This document shows, piece by piece, positions 40,240 through 49,155 of a stretch of DNA of 64,000 nucleotides. Numbering within the stretch: the first letter of the stretch is position 1; each line of letters opens with the position of its first letter. Below the pieces are notes generated by a model, which saw nothing but the letters and a program-made list of their open reading frames with translations, was not told where the DNA came from and did no database searches. Position numbers and translations under genes: made by a program. The DNA comes from Maridesulfovibrio frigidus DSM 17176 (GTDB lineage: Bacteria > Desulfobacterota > Desulfovibrionia > Desulfovibrionales > Desulfovibrionaceae): contig NZ_JONL01000012.1 in the NCBI RefSeq assembly GCF_000711735.1, forward strand, positions 1 through 64,000, read 5' to 3'.

Positions 40240-41346
40240 ATGATCCGTATTAAGACAAGATATATTGGCGTTTATCATAGAGAATCTGACACTCGTAGGT
40301 TCAGAGGAAAGCCTGACATTTGCTATGAGATAACCTACAAGCTTAAGAACCGCAAAAAGATATGGGAAAAGATCGGCTGGAAAAGTGAAGGCTTTTCCGC
40401 TGTCATGGCCAACAACCTGCGCAGTGAGCGTTTGGTGAAAATTAAGACCGGAACTGTCTCGGTTATCATCAACATTACATATGCAAAAGCATGGCAAAAT
40501 TATTGCGATAGACATTTGACCGAAGGAAAATCTAAGGCCACCGACATATACCGTCATAACAAGCATATTGAAAACACTCTCGGACACTTCAGGCTGGATC
40601 AAATAACACCGGACATTCTCCAAACCTTCATGAATCGTTTGTCGGACACACTCAGTCCGCAGAGTGTTAAACATGTCCTTGCCCAGGTCAGAAGAGTCAT
40701 CAACAAGGCCATTAAGTGGGGCCACTGGGACGGAGTAAACCCTGTCACTAGAATCACAATGCCCACTATCAATAATAGTAGAACACGATACTTCACACCT
40801 AATGAAGCAGCTCAAGTGCTTGAAGAGCTCCAATACCGCAGCCCTCAAACACATTCCATGGCCACCGTCAGCCTCCACACCGGGATGAGATTCGGAGAGA
40901 TCGCAGCTATTCGCTGGGCAGATGTAAATTTTGATGCCGGAACCATCTCTATTTTTGACGCCAAAACAGGTGATAGACACGCCTTGATGACTGACACCGT
41001 TAAGAAAATGCTTTCTGATATGCCCAACAAAGTTCCAAGCGATTACCTTTTCTTTTCTAGAAAAGGCGACAAGATAAAAGCAGCCAGCCCCACCTTTGAG
41101 CGAGTTGTAAATGAACTCGGGCTTAATGCCGACATAACTGATCGACGCCAAAAAATTGTATTTCATTCTCTTAGACACACCTACGCCTCCTGGATGGCAA
41201 CTAAAGGAATCCCGCTTTATGTTATCGCAGAACTGCTTGGCCACAGTACTTTAGAAATGGCCAGCCGCTATGCTCACCTCTGCCCTGACCAAAAACGAGA
41301 AGCCTCAAACATGGTGCAGGAAGTTTTCAACTCGGCTGGTCAATAG
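40240..41346 (+). CDS. int: Tyrosine integrase of element 2
   Basis: A 368-aa recombinase starting MIRIKTRYIGVYHRESD (TTG at 40225 is an alternative). Core-binding domain about residues 70-150; catalytic residues R in GMRFGEIAAIRW, H-x-x-R in HSLRHTYASW, H in LGHSTLEMASRYAHL with the final Y. Differs clearly from the element 1 integrase though both use the same tRNA. No Shine-Dalgarno seen; repeats abut the start. Confidence 0.88.
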   Translation: MIRIKTRYIGVYHRESDTRRFRGKPDICYEITYKLKNRKKIWEKIGWKSEGFSAVMANNLRSERLVKIKTGTVSVIINITYAKAWQNYCDRHLTEGKSKATDIYRHNKHIENTLGHFRLDQITPDILQTFMNRLSDTLSPQSVKHVLAQVRRVINKAIKWGHWDGVNPVTRITMPTINNSRTRYFTPNEAAQVLEELQYRSPQTHSMATVSLHTGMRFGEIAAIRWADVNFDAGTISIFDAKTGDRHALMTDTVKKMLSDMPNKVPSDYLFFSRKGDKIKAASPTFERVVNELGLNADITDRRQKIVFHSLRHTYASWMATKGIPLYVIAELLGHSTLEMASRYAHLCPDQKREASNMVQEVFNSAGQ

Positions 41347-41674
41347 TTCTAACCAAACCCGAAGTGTAAAATTTCTCCAGATCTGACTTTCTATACAATA
41401 TTTTACTGCCCCTTCTAGTATACATAGGCCCACGCCCTTCTCCCCTGAGCTTTCGTAATGAAGCCGCACTTTCACCATAAAGAAGAGCAACTTCATTAGT
41501 ATTCAGGTTTTCTTTACGCTTAAGGAATTCCATTTCAAACACCGGCTTCATATTTTCGCCCACAACTTCGCGCAGCACACTTTGCATTTCCTGCGGGAAT
41601 CCGGAAGAGACTGGTGCTAAATGTTTTTCACATAGCTTAGACAGCTCTGCTTCAAATTCTTCTTTGCCCATCAC
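41327..41674 (-). CDS. Excisionase-like HTH protein
   Basis: A 115-aa protein. The C-terminal half (NLNTNEVALLYGESAASLR, then GPMYTRRGSKILYRKSDLEK) is an HTH_17/excisionase-type DNA-binding domain. The gene is convergent with int and overlaps its 3' end by 20 bp. Overlaps the next gene by 4 bp. Confidence 0.65.
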   Translation of the reverse strand: MMGKEEFEAELSKLCEKHLAPVSSGFPQEMQSVLREVVGENMKPVFEMEFLKRKENLNTNEVALLYGESAASLRKLRGEGRGPMYTRRGSKILYRKSDLEKFYTSGLVRTIDQPS

Positions 41675-42198
41675 TCACTCCATACGATATTGGTTAAAGC
41701 CATTCCAACCTCAGTTCCGAGCAACGGATCAGTGGTTGCCGCATCGCCACACTCATACAACTCATGCTCCCTCTCTCCGGCCAGATCCTTAATCAAGGAA
41801 AGAACTGACATTTCCAAATACCGCCACGGTTTCTTTCTGCCAGTTTGAAGCTTAACAATGAGCGCATCGCAAACCAGCATATGAACCGCCAGCCAGTAGT
41901 GCATCCATTCATCGGCCTCAAATTCATTATCTGGAAACATTACTTCCACGATATCTTTGACCTGAGCGAAAGATTTCTTCACGGCCTTGTCAGCTCTGGT
42001 ACTGGTTATTGGATCAAGCCGCCCCTTTGCTTCAGAATACCATTTACGGATTTTCTCTGAAGCAGAACGACCGCGCGCAGATCTACAAACAGACTCGTCC
42101 ATCAGATCAAGGCCGGTATCAATCATGGACAGCACAACATGAAGCTGCCTGTTTGTTATGGCCTGCCGTTTGCGCCGGTTGTTTAAATTATTTGTCAT
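41671..42198 (-). CDS. Hypothetical helical protein
   Basis: A 175-aa protein with a basic N-terminus and a helical middle (DEWMHYWLAVHMLVCDALIVK). It overlaps neighbours by 4 bp on both sides, so it belongs to the operon with the partition and excisionase genes. Function unknown. Confidence 0.6.
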   Translation of the reverse strand: MTNNLNNRRKRQAITNRQLHVVLSMIDTGLDLMDESVCRSARGRSASEKIRKWYSEAKGRLDPITSTRADKAVKKSFAQVKDIVEVMFPDNEFEADEWMHYWLAVHMLVCDALIVKLQTGRKKPWRYLEMSVLSLIKDLAGEREHELYECGDAATTDPLLGTEVGMALTNIVWSE

Positions 42199-42539
42199 GA
42201 GATCTCCCTTATAAAATCTTCCAGCCCACTACCTTTCATATCCTTCAGACAAATCCTTAACGATCCTTCCACCAATTTCGATTTGGTAACTACTCCGAAT
42301 TTTCGCTTAAGCTTTACCTGCATCAGCTCCAAATCTTCATTTACATCTTCATCTACATAGATAGTAAGTTTGTAAGGCTTAGCTTTTGCCGTCTTGACGT
42401 CAGGACGTCCAAGCGGTTTAACGTCTGGACGGTTTGCCGTTTGGTCGCTTTGCTGCTCTGACGGCTTACCGCCACCCTGATCTCCCAACACGCTACCCAA
42501 AATATCAGGAGTCTTCTCCCTCTTGCTACCGCCTGGCAT
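42195..42539 (-). CDS. Ribbon-helix-helix partner of ParA
   Basis: About 114 aa from ATG 42539, overlapping the parA stop by 14 bp; the frame is open to 42626. Residues 1-60 are a flexible linker with RPDVK repeats; residues about 65-114 (KLTIYVDEDVNEDLELMQV, SKLVEGSLRI) a ribbon-helix-helix, as in ParG/Omega-type centromere-binding proteins. With ParA it could form a small partition system, suggesting an episomal phase. Confidence 0.65.
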   Translation of the reverse strand: MPGGSKREKTPDILGSVLGDQGGGKPSEQQSDQTANRPDVKPLGRPDVKTAKAKPYKLTIYVDEDVNEDLELMQVKLKRKFGVVTKSKLVEGSLRICLKDMKGSGLEDFIREIS

Positions 42540-43275
42540 ATTCATCCACCGTGCGGACCAGCACTTCATACATTTTAGCTCCTGTGCATTCAGGAGAGTA
42601 TTCAAAAATAGTCTGTCCATGACCAAAGCTTTCAGCCAGTCGCACGTTAACGGGGATTGGTTCCCGCACTATTTCACCGAAATGATCCTGCAACTGGATC
42701 AAAGTCTCTTCCGACTGTTTCACCCTGCCATCCAAAAAAGTAGGGACAATGTGATCAATTATTATATCTTCACGATACTTCTGAACCTTTTTGAAGTTCT
42801 TAATGAACTCCGCAACTCCATTCAGAGTCATAGGCATGAGAGAAATGGGACACACCAATTCATCTACGTAAAAGAACACGTTAATATTCAGAACATCCCA
42901 ACCTGGCGATGTATCAAAAATCACGTAATCAAAATTCATGGATTCAAGAGGCTCAAGCAGCTCTGTAAGAGCCATTTCCCGCTTCATGTCTTTGTTAGAT
43001 ATCCATTCCTTAAGAATGGCCAAATCAGCCCCACCCGCTATAACCTGTAAATTTTCCCGGGCCTGCACCAAACAATCTTCTAACGCGACACCACGAGTCA
43101 CATCAGTCAAACAGTATTTGGGCTGCAAACCCAAATACGGACTCACCTGCCCTTGGGTATCCAGATCAATCAGCACCACAGACTTACCGCGCCGCGCCAG
43201 CCCATGAGCCAAGTTAACGGCGGTAGTAGTTTTACCTACCCCGCCCTTTGACAAACAAACGGCTATTTTCCGCAT
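42526..43275 (-). CDS. parA: ParA family partition ATPase
   Basis: A 249-aa deviant Walker ATPase: KGGVGKTTT at residues 10-18, VVLIDLDTQGQ, and YVIFDTSPGWD. No N-terminal HTH, so it is a type Ib-like ParA that depends on the small RHH partner for DNA and operator binding. Overlaps the repressor gene upstream by 13 bp. Confidence 0.88.
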   Translation of the reverse strand: MRKIAVCLSKGGVGKTTTAVNLAHGLARRGKSVVLIDLDTQGQVSPYLGLQPKYCLTDVTRGVALEDCLVQARENLQVIAGGADLAILKEWISNKDMKREMALTELLEPLESMNFDYVIFDTSPGWDVLNINVFFYVDELVCPISLMPMTLNGVAEFIKNFKKVQKYREDIIIDHIVPTFLDGRVKQSEETLIQLQDHFGEIVREPIPVNVRLAESFGHGQTIFEYSPECTGAKMYEVLVRTVDEYARR

Positions 43276-43679
43276 GACTGTCCACCCTGACCACCGTACT
43301 GAATACTAATGAATGCTCCTGGCAATTTTACCAGCAAAGCATCCATCAGTTCCTGTGAAGACATTTCCCGCTGGTTTTCCTCAGCGATCCTTTTTTTCAG
43401 CTCAGTAATGGTCAAAGCTCCCGTGGCTTCATCAGATAGAACTCTGAACTTCGGGCCTTCACCTGTTCGAATCCAATCTGGATCCACGCCGCCGATCTCA
43501 AGAGCTTTAACAAACCACTCTGCCGGAATTGAGTTCCGACGCTTGGCATCAGATATTGACGATTGGCGAATTCCCAAAGCTTCAGCCAGCTTAACCTGAG
43601 TCGGTCTTCCTTCTATAAGAAACGCTTCACCAAGCCTCAGCAGTACCGCTTCAAATTCGATTGTGCCTCTCATAAGCAT
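43263..43679 (-). CDS. CI-type phage repressor (HTH)
   Basis: About 138 aa from ATG 43679, which has GGAGG; the frame is open to 43829. Residues 20-85 match the phage CI repressor HTH family (VKLAEALGIRQSSISDAKRR, then IPAEWFVKALEIGGVDPDWI). No peptidase domain, so it is short. Located before parA, probably controlling the operon. Confidence 0.72.
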   Translation of the reverse strand: MLMRGTIEFEAVLLRLGEAFLIEGRPTQVKLAEALGIRQSSISDAKRRNSIPAEWFVKALEIGGVDPDWIRTGEGPKFRVLSDEATGALTITELKKRIAEENQREMSSQELMDALLVKLPGAFISIQYGGQGGQSCGK

Positions 43680-43821
43680 GAAAACCTCCGTTTTGTTTTG
43701 CTTTATTCCTCGCCGGAATACAGAATCACTTCCATTTTCCGGCCAGAAATAAAACTTGCCAAATCTGCAAACATAACCACCTGAAATAATGGCTTTATGA
43801 TTAGAAAACCCAACATTGCCA

Positions 43822-44145
43822 TTAATCACCGTCCAGAATATCTACTATACTGGGGTTATCTTTAAGTGTCGGGAGAGCCAGACGCACAGAAGCGCGAATG
43901 TATTTTGATTGCTGTCCACCTGAAATTTTAAGGAGGTCATCCTTCATCTTTGCAGACATGGCTACAGATACATTTTCAGTAAGGGGACTTTTGCGTTTGC
44001 GGGAGAAGCTGGTGGCAGTGAGAAGGTCCGTAGCGTGCGCTTCTTTGCGATTCTTAAAAGACAGAACAATCGCAGCAATAACTACAGCAGCCAGCGTACA
44101 ACAAATGATGGTTAGGGAAACGTCAATTCCACTACCTTGCATCAT
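43822..44145 (-). CDS. Membrane-anchored ribbon-helix-helix protein
   Basis: A 107-aa protein with an N-terminal TM segment (LTIICCTLAAVVIAAIVLSF) and a C-terminal ribbon-helix-helix-like part (NVSVAMSAKMKDDLLKI, YIRASVRLAL). This is an unusual combination that would tether DNA to the membrane. Overlaps the upstream HTH gene by 4 bp. Confidence 0.6.
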   Translation of the reverse strand: MMQGSGIDVSLTIICCTLAAVVIAAIVLSFKNRKEAHATDLLTATSFSRKRKSPLTENVSVAMSAKMKDDLLKISGGQQSKYIRASVRLALPTLKDNPSIVDILDGD

Positions 44146-44459
44146 GCTACCCTCGCTTTTGGGCCGGTCTTTTGAGCTTTTGTAGGTAGAGGAACCAGAT
44201 GTTTTGGAATTTTAAAACCCTCTTCACCTAACTCTACACTGCAAAGTTTCTCGTAAACAGATAGCTTTGTGTACTGGCTATTCAAAAACTGGGACAGCTG
44301 CTGAGGAGTAATATCTAGCTCTTTAGCTACATCCTTTTTTTTAATTCCATTGGCCACAAACCATGCATCCAAAGCACGCTTTCTGCTTTGACTGAGATTA
44401 TCGTTTAGTGCTAAAGACAAAAGTGCTCCCAAGTTATCGGTTACAGGGTGTTTGTTCAA
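44142..44459 (-). CDS. HTH regulator of element 2 (Cro-like)
   Basis: About 105 aa from a TTG at 44459, which has GGGTGG upstream; the longest frame starts at ATG 44531 only 16 bp from the divergent gene, leaving no room for promoters. HTH in KKDVAKELDITPQQLSQFLN. Divergent from 44548-44937, thus part of the element 2 switch. Confidence 0.6.
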   Translation of the reverse strand: MNKHPVTDNLGALLSLALNDNLSQSRKRALDAWFVANGIKKKDVAKELDITPQQLSQFLNSQYTKLSVYEKLCSVELGEEGFKIPKHLVPLPTKAQKTGPKARVA

Positions 44460-44547
44460 AGGCCACCCCGAGTAACTAAATATTAATTTAACTCTAAAGT
44501 TGTGATTATCCAACTTACTACTAAAAATCAAGAAGAAAAGTAGATTT

Positions 44548-44937
44548 ATGAAAGACTTTATAGGAGATGGCTTCCCAGAACGCCTTCAACAGATCATAGA
44601 TTCTAAAGAATGGAACAAGGGTGAATTTGCCAAAGTAGGTGATGTTACAGGAAAAAGTATGTCCACTTATGTTGGTGGTACTGCTTTGCCTAAAGCGAAG
44701 ACTTTGGCGAACTGGGGTACTTTTGCAGATATAAGTATTGATTGGCTGCTGCTTGGCCGTGGTGAAATGTACTATTCTAAAAGAGCTAAAGAAGAATTAG
44801 ATCCTATAATTCGCAGAATCCACGAAACACGGAAAGTTCTTGAAGAGCTAGGGGCAGACCCTGAAACCATCCAACAAGCGATTCTGAACATCACTAAAAG
44901 CTCAGGTGATGAGCTTCAAGAAAATTTCGCGAGTTAA
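44548..44937 (+). CDS. XRE-like phage repressor of element 2
   Basis: A 129-aa protein with an HTH (FAKVGDVTGKSMSTYVGGT then LPKAKTLANWGTF) of the CI repressor type, and a helical C-terminus. Divergent from the operon 44459-41327. Followed by a terminator. Confidence 0.7.
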   Translation: MKDFIGDGFPERLQQIIDSKEWNKGEFAKVGDVTGKSMSTYVGGTALPKAKTLANWGTFADISIDWLLLGRGEMYYSKRAKEELDPIIRRIHETRKVLEELGADPETIQQAILNITKSSGDELQENFAS

Positions 44938-44952
44938 AGAAAAAAGAATACC

Positions 44953-45000
44953 CCTTCTGGTTCAAAGGATTGTTTGGACCGGAGGGGGAAATTTTTTAGG
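44953..45000 (+). terminator. Terminator after XRE-like repressor
   Basis: Imperfect hairpin CCCCTTCTGG ... CCGGAGGGGG followed by AAATTTTTT. Separates regulators from the accessory island. Confidence 0.6.
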
Positions 45001-45119
45001 ATTTGATATAGGTAGTTGGATTGAAATATGGAATAAGCATTGACAATTATAAGTATAATGACTCTAACAAAATTGAAATTGAAAACAATTATTTTTACAT
45101 TCTAACATACACAAATACT

Positions 45120-46709
45120 ATGAAATCAATACAAGTTGAAAATCTAAAAAGTCTTGTCAAAACACCTAAAATTGAAATTAAACCTATTACTATTCTTGTT
45201 GGCAAAAATAGCAGTGGGAAAAGCACCTTTTTAAGAACCTTCCCACTTTTTAAACAGAGCGTAGAGGAAAACATAAAAGCTCCAATACTTTTTTGTGGAA
45301 ACTATGTAGATTTTGGTGAATTTGGTGAAATCAGAAATAAGAGCACTAAAAATGATTCTATAACATTCACTATTGAATCAGAAATTGATCAAAAATCGCT
45401 ACTAAATAATGCTTATAGATATAGTTTTAACTTAAGCAAATTTATGGATCAAAATAGTAATGAAATTCTTCCTATAAAATTCATATCAAAAATAAAAAAC
45501 AAAGTAAAAAATGTCCGTAATACTTATTTAGAATCTTTTAAAATATCTATAGCAGACCAGAATTTAGACTTTAAATTTGACGAAGACTCGAAGTTGATTG
45601 ATCTCAATATTAATGATGAAAGCTTTAAAGATTTTTTAGCTGACATATATAGTACAAATTCTGGATTAGTACCGAATCTCATAACTAAAATATCCTTAGA
45701 TAAAAATTACATATACAGCCATAGCTGGGTCTTTCCGCAATTCCAGGAACAATCTCGTTACGAACGCTTGGTGAAAATAATTAAGAAACACGTCTATAAT
45801 ACAACTAGTGATGAAAATATTGCCGACATTGTGCGCTCCATATCAATCGGATCCAAATCTTTCACCTTATCAAGCTGTAAAAACGATTTTCTAAAAACTA
45901 AAACTTGGATTAAAAAAGCTAAAACGTGGACTACCGATTCCAAAGAATTTCAAAGCGTTAACAATGCTTTATTGTTTGAAAATTTTATGAGTATGGTAAA
46001 TTTTATTGGTAACCATTTTAAATTATACTCTCAAAGAATTAACTATATAAGTCCTTTTAGAGCTTCTCCAGAAAGGTACTATCGCCATCAAGAATTAGCT
46101 GTCCATAACATAGATCCGCAAGGTAAAAATACAGCAATATTCCTTGACAATCTAACCAACAGGCAAAAAAAGAATTTAGAAGAATGGACCGACAACAATT
46201 TTGATATAAAACTTAAAACAACATACAAATCAGGTCATCTTTCTATTGAACTTAAAGAGAATAAATCTGATTTTTACATAAATATTGCTGACATAGGATT
46301 TGGTTATTCTCAACTTCTGCCTATTATTATCCAACTTTGGTTCAAAACTACTAAAGATCATAAAGACATAATCTTTGAAACTGGATACGAAACATTCGCT
46401 ATTGAGCAGCCAGAGTTGCACCTACACCCTAAAATGATAGGTCATTTTACGGATTTACTAGTAAAACTGATATCTTCAAATCATTTAAAAGAAACAAATA
46501 TAAAACTAATTATCGAAACTCATAGCAAGTCACTTATTAATAGAATTGGTCAACACATAGCTAAAAAAAACATTACTCCTGACTCAGTAAACGTAGTTAT
46601 ATTCGACAATAAAAACGGCTACGAATCAAACATAGACATTGCCAAATTCAATGATAAAGGAATGTTAAATAACTGGCCTGCTAATTTCTTTCTTCCGGAG
46701 CGATTTTAA
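45120..46709 (+). CDS. AAA (AAA_15/OLD-like) ATPase, defence candidate
   Basis: About 529 aa from ATG 45120 (MKSIQVENLKSL); a TTG at 45021 would add 33 residues of poor character. ABC-type ATPase: Walker A LVGKNSSGKST near residue 28, signature region GFGYSQLLPIIIQLW, Walker B FAIEQPELHLHP near 435, then ETHS switch. Matches the DUF3696/AAA_15 class of OLD and PARIS-type ATPases but has no nuclease domain; the next gene supplies one. AT-rich. Confidence 0.78.
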   Translation: MKSIQVENLKSLVKTPKIEIKPITILVGKNSSGKSTFLRTFPLFKQSVEENIKAPILFCGNYVDFGEFGEIRNKSTKNDSITFTIESEIDQKSLLNNAYRYSFNLSKFMDQNSNEILPIKFISKIKNKVKNVRNTYLESFKISIADQNLDFKFDEDSKLIDLNINDESFKDFLADIYSTNSGLVPNLITKISLDKNYIYSHSWVFPQFQEQSRYERLVKIIKKHVYNTTSDENIADIVRSISIGSKSFTLSSCKNDFLKTKTWIKKAKTWTTDSKEFQSVNNALLFENFMSMVNFIGNHFKLYSQRINYISPFRASPERYYRHQELAVHNIDPQGKNTAIFLDNLTNRQKKNLEEWTDNNFDIKLKTTYKSGHLSIELKENKSDFYINIADIGFGYSQLLPIIIQLWFKTTKDHKDIIFETGYETFAIEQPELHLHPKMIGHFTDLLVKLISSNHLKETNIKLIIETHSKSLINRIGQHIAKKNITPDSVNVVIFDNKNGYESNIDIAKFNDKGMLNNWPANFFLPERF

Positions 46710-46710
46710 A

Positions 46711-47850
46711 ATGATTTTTGAAATTGACTCCAGCATATCTGATTTTCTTAAAAATGAGACCGGAAATCGTGATTTAACCATGAAATGTTTAAAGAAGGTC
46801 GAGGCTCTTCTATTAAATGCTAGCGATGGAAAAAATGTTATCTTTTTTGAAGATATTGAAATTATAGAATCATTAATTGACTGCGGAAAATTTTCAGAAC
46901 CGACGGGTTATTTCCTTGAATACCTAAGAGAAAACTTTGCATCTACAGGATCATTTATAGAATTAACAAGTAGACACATCAAAATTGTTTTAGAATGTGA
47001 ACCCGAAATCATTATTAACGACAAAAATCATACTGTAGTAACATTACCTATTTTTAAACTCGATCAATCTTTTTTTGGTAAAAGCGTGCTGCTAACAGAA
47101 AATCTGGTAGACGGTAAATTTTATAAGAGAATGACACAGTGTTATTGCAAAAATTACGGACAAAATATAGATTTTGATTTTGAACTAAAACATGGCGGTG
47201 GCAACAGCACAGGGACAGTATTTAAAGAAACTTTTAACAATCAAGATAAAAATTGCTTATGCATTGTTGATTCTGATAAATCTCACCCCGAATGTAACTT
47301 TAAAGAAACGGCTAAATCAGTTTTAGACGAGCATAACAATTCAGATTTAGCTAAATTTATATCCGACTTCTACATCTTAGAAGTAAAAGAGGCTGAAAAT
47401 TTGATCCCAACGGAAGTCATCGAAAAAGTAATCGATCCTCAACAAACTGATAATTTTAATACTTATAAAAGTTTAAGTAACGAGGGCGCACAATTTTTTG
47501 ACTGCAAAAAAGGAATTAATCGACGGTCTTTTTCAAAAAATAGAGATCAACTTCATCTCGAGTTTTGGAGAAAAGAGCTTGAAGGAATTGATCCAAATGC
47601 AAATGACTTTTTATCCCAAATTGCCAATAAACCTGCGGGTTGCATGACAAACTGTACAGGTTGCCTTAATAGAAATTGCAAGCAACCTTACTGCGGAGGA
47701 ATTGGAAGCAAAATCTTAGATAACTCTATTGATATAATCAATAATGACGAACAATACTCATTACGCGAGAATATTCAAAAAGAATGGGAAACCATTGCTA
47801 AGAAAATAATTACTTGGTCAATTGTTCAACCAGAATATCGATTTTCATAA
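46711..47850 (+). CDS. TOPRIM-like effector candidate paired with AAA ATPase
   Basis: A 379-aa protein one base after the ATPase stop codon. The middle reads LLTENLVDGKFY, CIVDSDKSHPEC, FYILEVKEAENLIP, the spaced E, D-x-D and E of TOPRIM nucleases (OLD/DUF4435-like). A cysteine cluster (CMTNCTGCLNRNCKQPYCGG) near residue 310 probably binds zinc or an iron-sulfur centre and is unlike known partners. The pair recalls PARIS AriA-AriB, but identity is too remote to name. Confidence 0.6.
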   Translation: MIFEIDSSISDFLKNETGNRDLTMKCLKKVEALLLNASDGKNVIFFEDIEIIESLIDCGKFSEPTGYFLEYLRENFASTGSFIELTSRHIKIVLECEPEIIINDKNHTVVTLPIFKLDQSFFGKSVLLTENLVDGKFYKRMTQCYCKNYGQNIDFDFELKHGGGNSTGTVFKETFNNQDKNCLCIVDSDKSHPECNFKETAKSVLDEHNNSDLAKFISDFYILEVKEAENLIPTEVIEKVIDPQQTDNFNTYKSLSNEGAQFFDCKKGINRRSFSKNRDQLHLEFWRKELEGIDPNANDFLSQIANKPAGCMTNCTGCLNRNCKQPYCGGIGSKILDNSIDIINNDEQYSLRENIQKEWETIAKKIITWSIVQPEYRFS

Positions 47851-47886
47851 ATTTTTAAGAAATAATACGAGAAATACTATCCATAT

Positions 47887-48582
47887 CTAGCGATTAAATT
47901 CAAACGGATCAGGAACATTCTCATAGAACACCTGTTCCAGCTCATGCAGATCAACTTTGAAATATTCTCTTTTGCGGTTAATTCTGCAAGCATCTAGTTT
48001 GACATGAAGTAACTGTTCGGTCTGGAATGGCTCCATGCACTTAAAATAAAACTCAACCTTAAAAGGCATAGGGACTCCTGTCCCACTCCCGTCACGGCCT
48101 TTGTACAGATCTTCTGCTCTTCTATGTGGACAATGCTTTGTATATCCAACTTTATACAATCCCGGCATTGCGGGATTAGAAAGGCAATACACACAGCCCT
48201 CATATTCAATTTCACGCCACGCGCTAGGGGTAAAAACTTGCCGTGCAGTTGGAGTAAAAACGACATTTTTATTTGTAAGCAGTTTTGGTTTTACAATGTC
48301 ATCCTCTACAGCCTTTCTCTCCTGAATATTCACATCAGGCATACTTCGGTTGACTGAAACAGGAAAAAACCTTGATTCAAGATGGTTATAGCTTTTAAAG
48401 TATCCCCACAAAACCAAGATAACCCCAACAATTTCGGCAATGGATTCAAACCCCTGACCTAGCAATGGAGTAATTATCAAGTCTGATATATTTACCCCGA
48501 ATATCAAACCACAATATATTGCAAAGACAAAACCACATACTCCAAAAATCCAGTCCCATAATAACTTAAAAAAATAGCGCAT
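47887..48582 (-). CDS. Membrane-anchored GIY-YIG (T5orf172) protein
   Basis: A 231-aa protein. Two TM segments in residues 1-65; residues about 125-225 match the T5orf172/MUG113 GIY-YIG-like nuclease domain: GCVYCLSNPAMPGLYKVGYT, RAEDLY, EYFKVDLHELE. Linker of 50 residues between. Convergent with the ATPase-TOPRIM pair. Membrane tethering of a nuclease domain suggests defence against incoming DNA; not proven. Confidence 0.7.
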   Translation of the reverse strand: MRYFFKLLWDWIFGVCGFVFAIYCGLIFGVNISDLIITPLLGQGFESIAEIVGVILVLWGYFKSYNHLESRFFPVSVNRSMPDVNIQERKAVEDDIVKPKLLTNKNVVFTPTARQVFTPSAWREIEYEGCVYCLSNPAMPGLYKVGYTKHCPHRRAEDLYKGRDGSGTGVPMPFKVEFYFKCMEPFQTEQLLHVKLDACRINRKREYFKVDLHELEQVFYENVPDPFEFNR

Positions 48583-48680
48583 TATAGCAGTCCTTTACAC
48601 CGAGAATACTCACAAGATTGTATGCCAACAAGAACCTATTTTTAAACAATATTCACCATAATCAGCAAGACAACAAAAAA

Positions 48681-48709
48681 AGCCGGAACGCACGACGGCA
48701 GTTCCGGCT
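48681..48709. terminator. Terminator hairpin
   Basis: AGCCGGAAC / GTTCCGGCT 9-bp perfect stem, A-run on the left so it acts leftward (minus). It lies downstream of 48853-49155. A similar stem occurs at 51532-51573. Confidence 0.7.
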
Positions 48710-48852
48710 ATATCTTTATTAAGATATATTTCAATACCATCAACACATAAAGCGGCAATAGTTAAAGACTCTACATCATACACTCAAAAAGACTTTCCGA
48801 CTCACATGAAACACACTGAATATTCATTTCATAATACTTGAGTGATTTACAA

Positions 48853-49155
48853 TTAATTTTCTGAACAAAAGTAGTCTTCTAATCCTTCAATCTGCCTATT
48901 CACTGCATTTTCAAGTTCAACATACTCACCAGTTATCTGCTGCTGACTTTGGTTCGCCAAAAAAAGAAGACTGCTAGATAATCCTTGAATCAACAAGACC
49001 AATTTGTCGTTTTGATCCAATTTATTCTTTAGCACCCACCTAGAAATTGAATTCTGCGACAAACCAAAAAGAGGTTCGCTGCTATCTAAAAAACGATCAT
49101 TAATGATCGTTAAAACACACCGTTGTTTATTAAGACGACTTTTAAAATCACCCAT
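48853..49155 (-). CDS. Small partner of nucleotidyltransferase
   Basis: A 100-aa helical protein overlapping the nucleotidyltransferase gene by 8 bp. No family recognised. Position next to an MNT-like gene recalls toxin-antitoxin pairs in which a nucleotidyltransferase modifies its partner. Confidence 0.5.
   Translation of the reverse strand: MGDFKSRLNKQRCVLTIINDRFLDSSEPLFGLSQNSISRWVLKNKLDQNDKLVLLIQGLSSSLLFLANQSQQQITGEYVELENAVNRQIEGLEDYFCSEN

Noticed and set aside
40006-41244. 412-aa minus-strand frame
   Set aside because: It is antisense to the element 2 integrase and the att site, with no ribosome binding site or recognisable domain.
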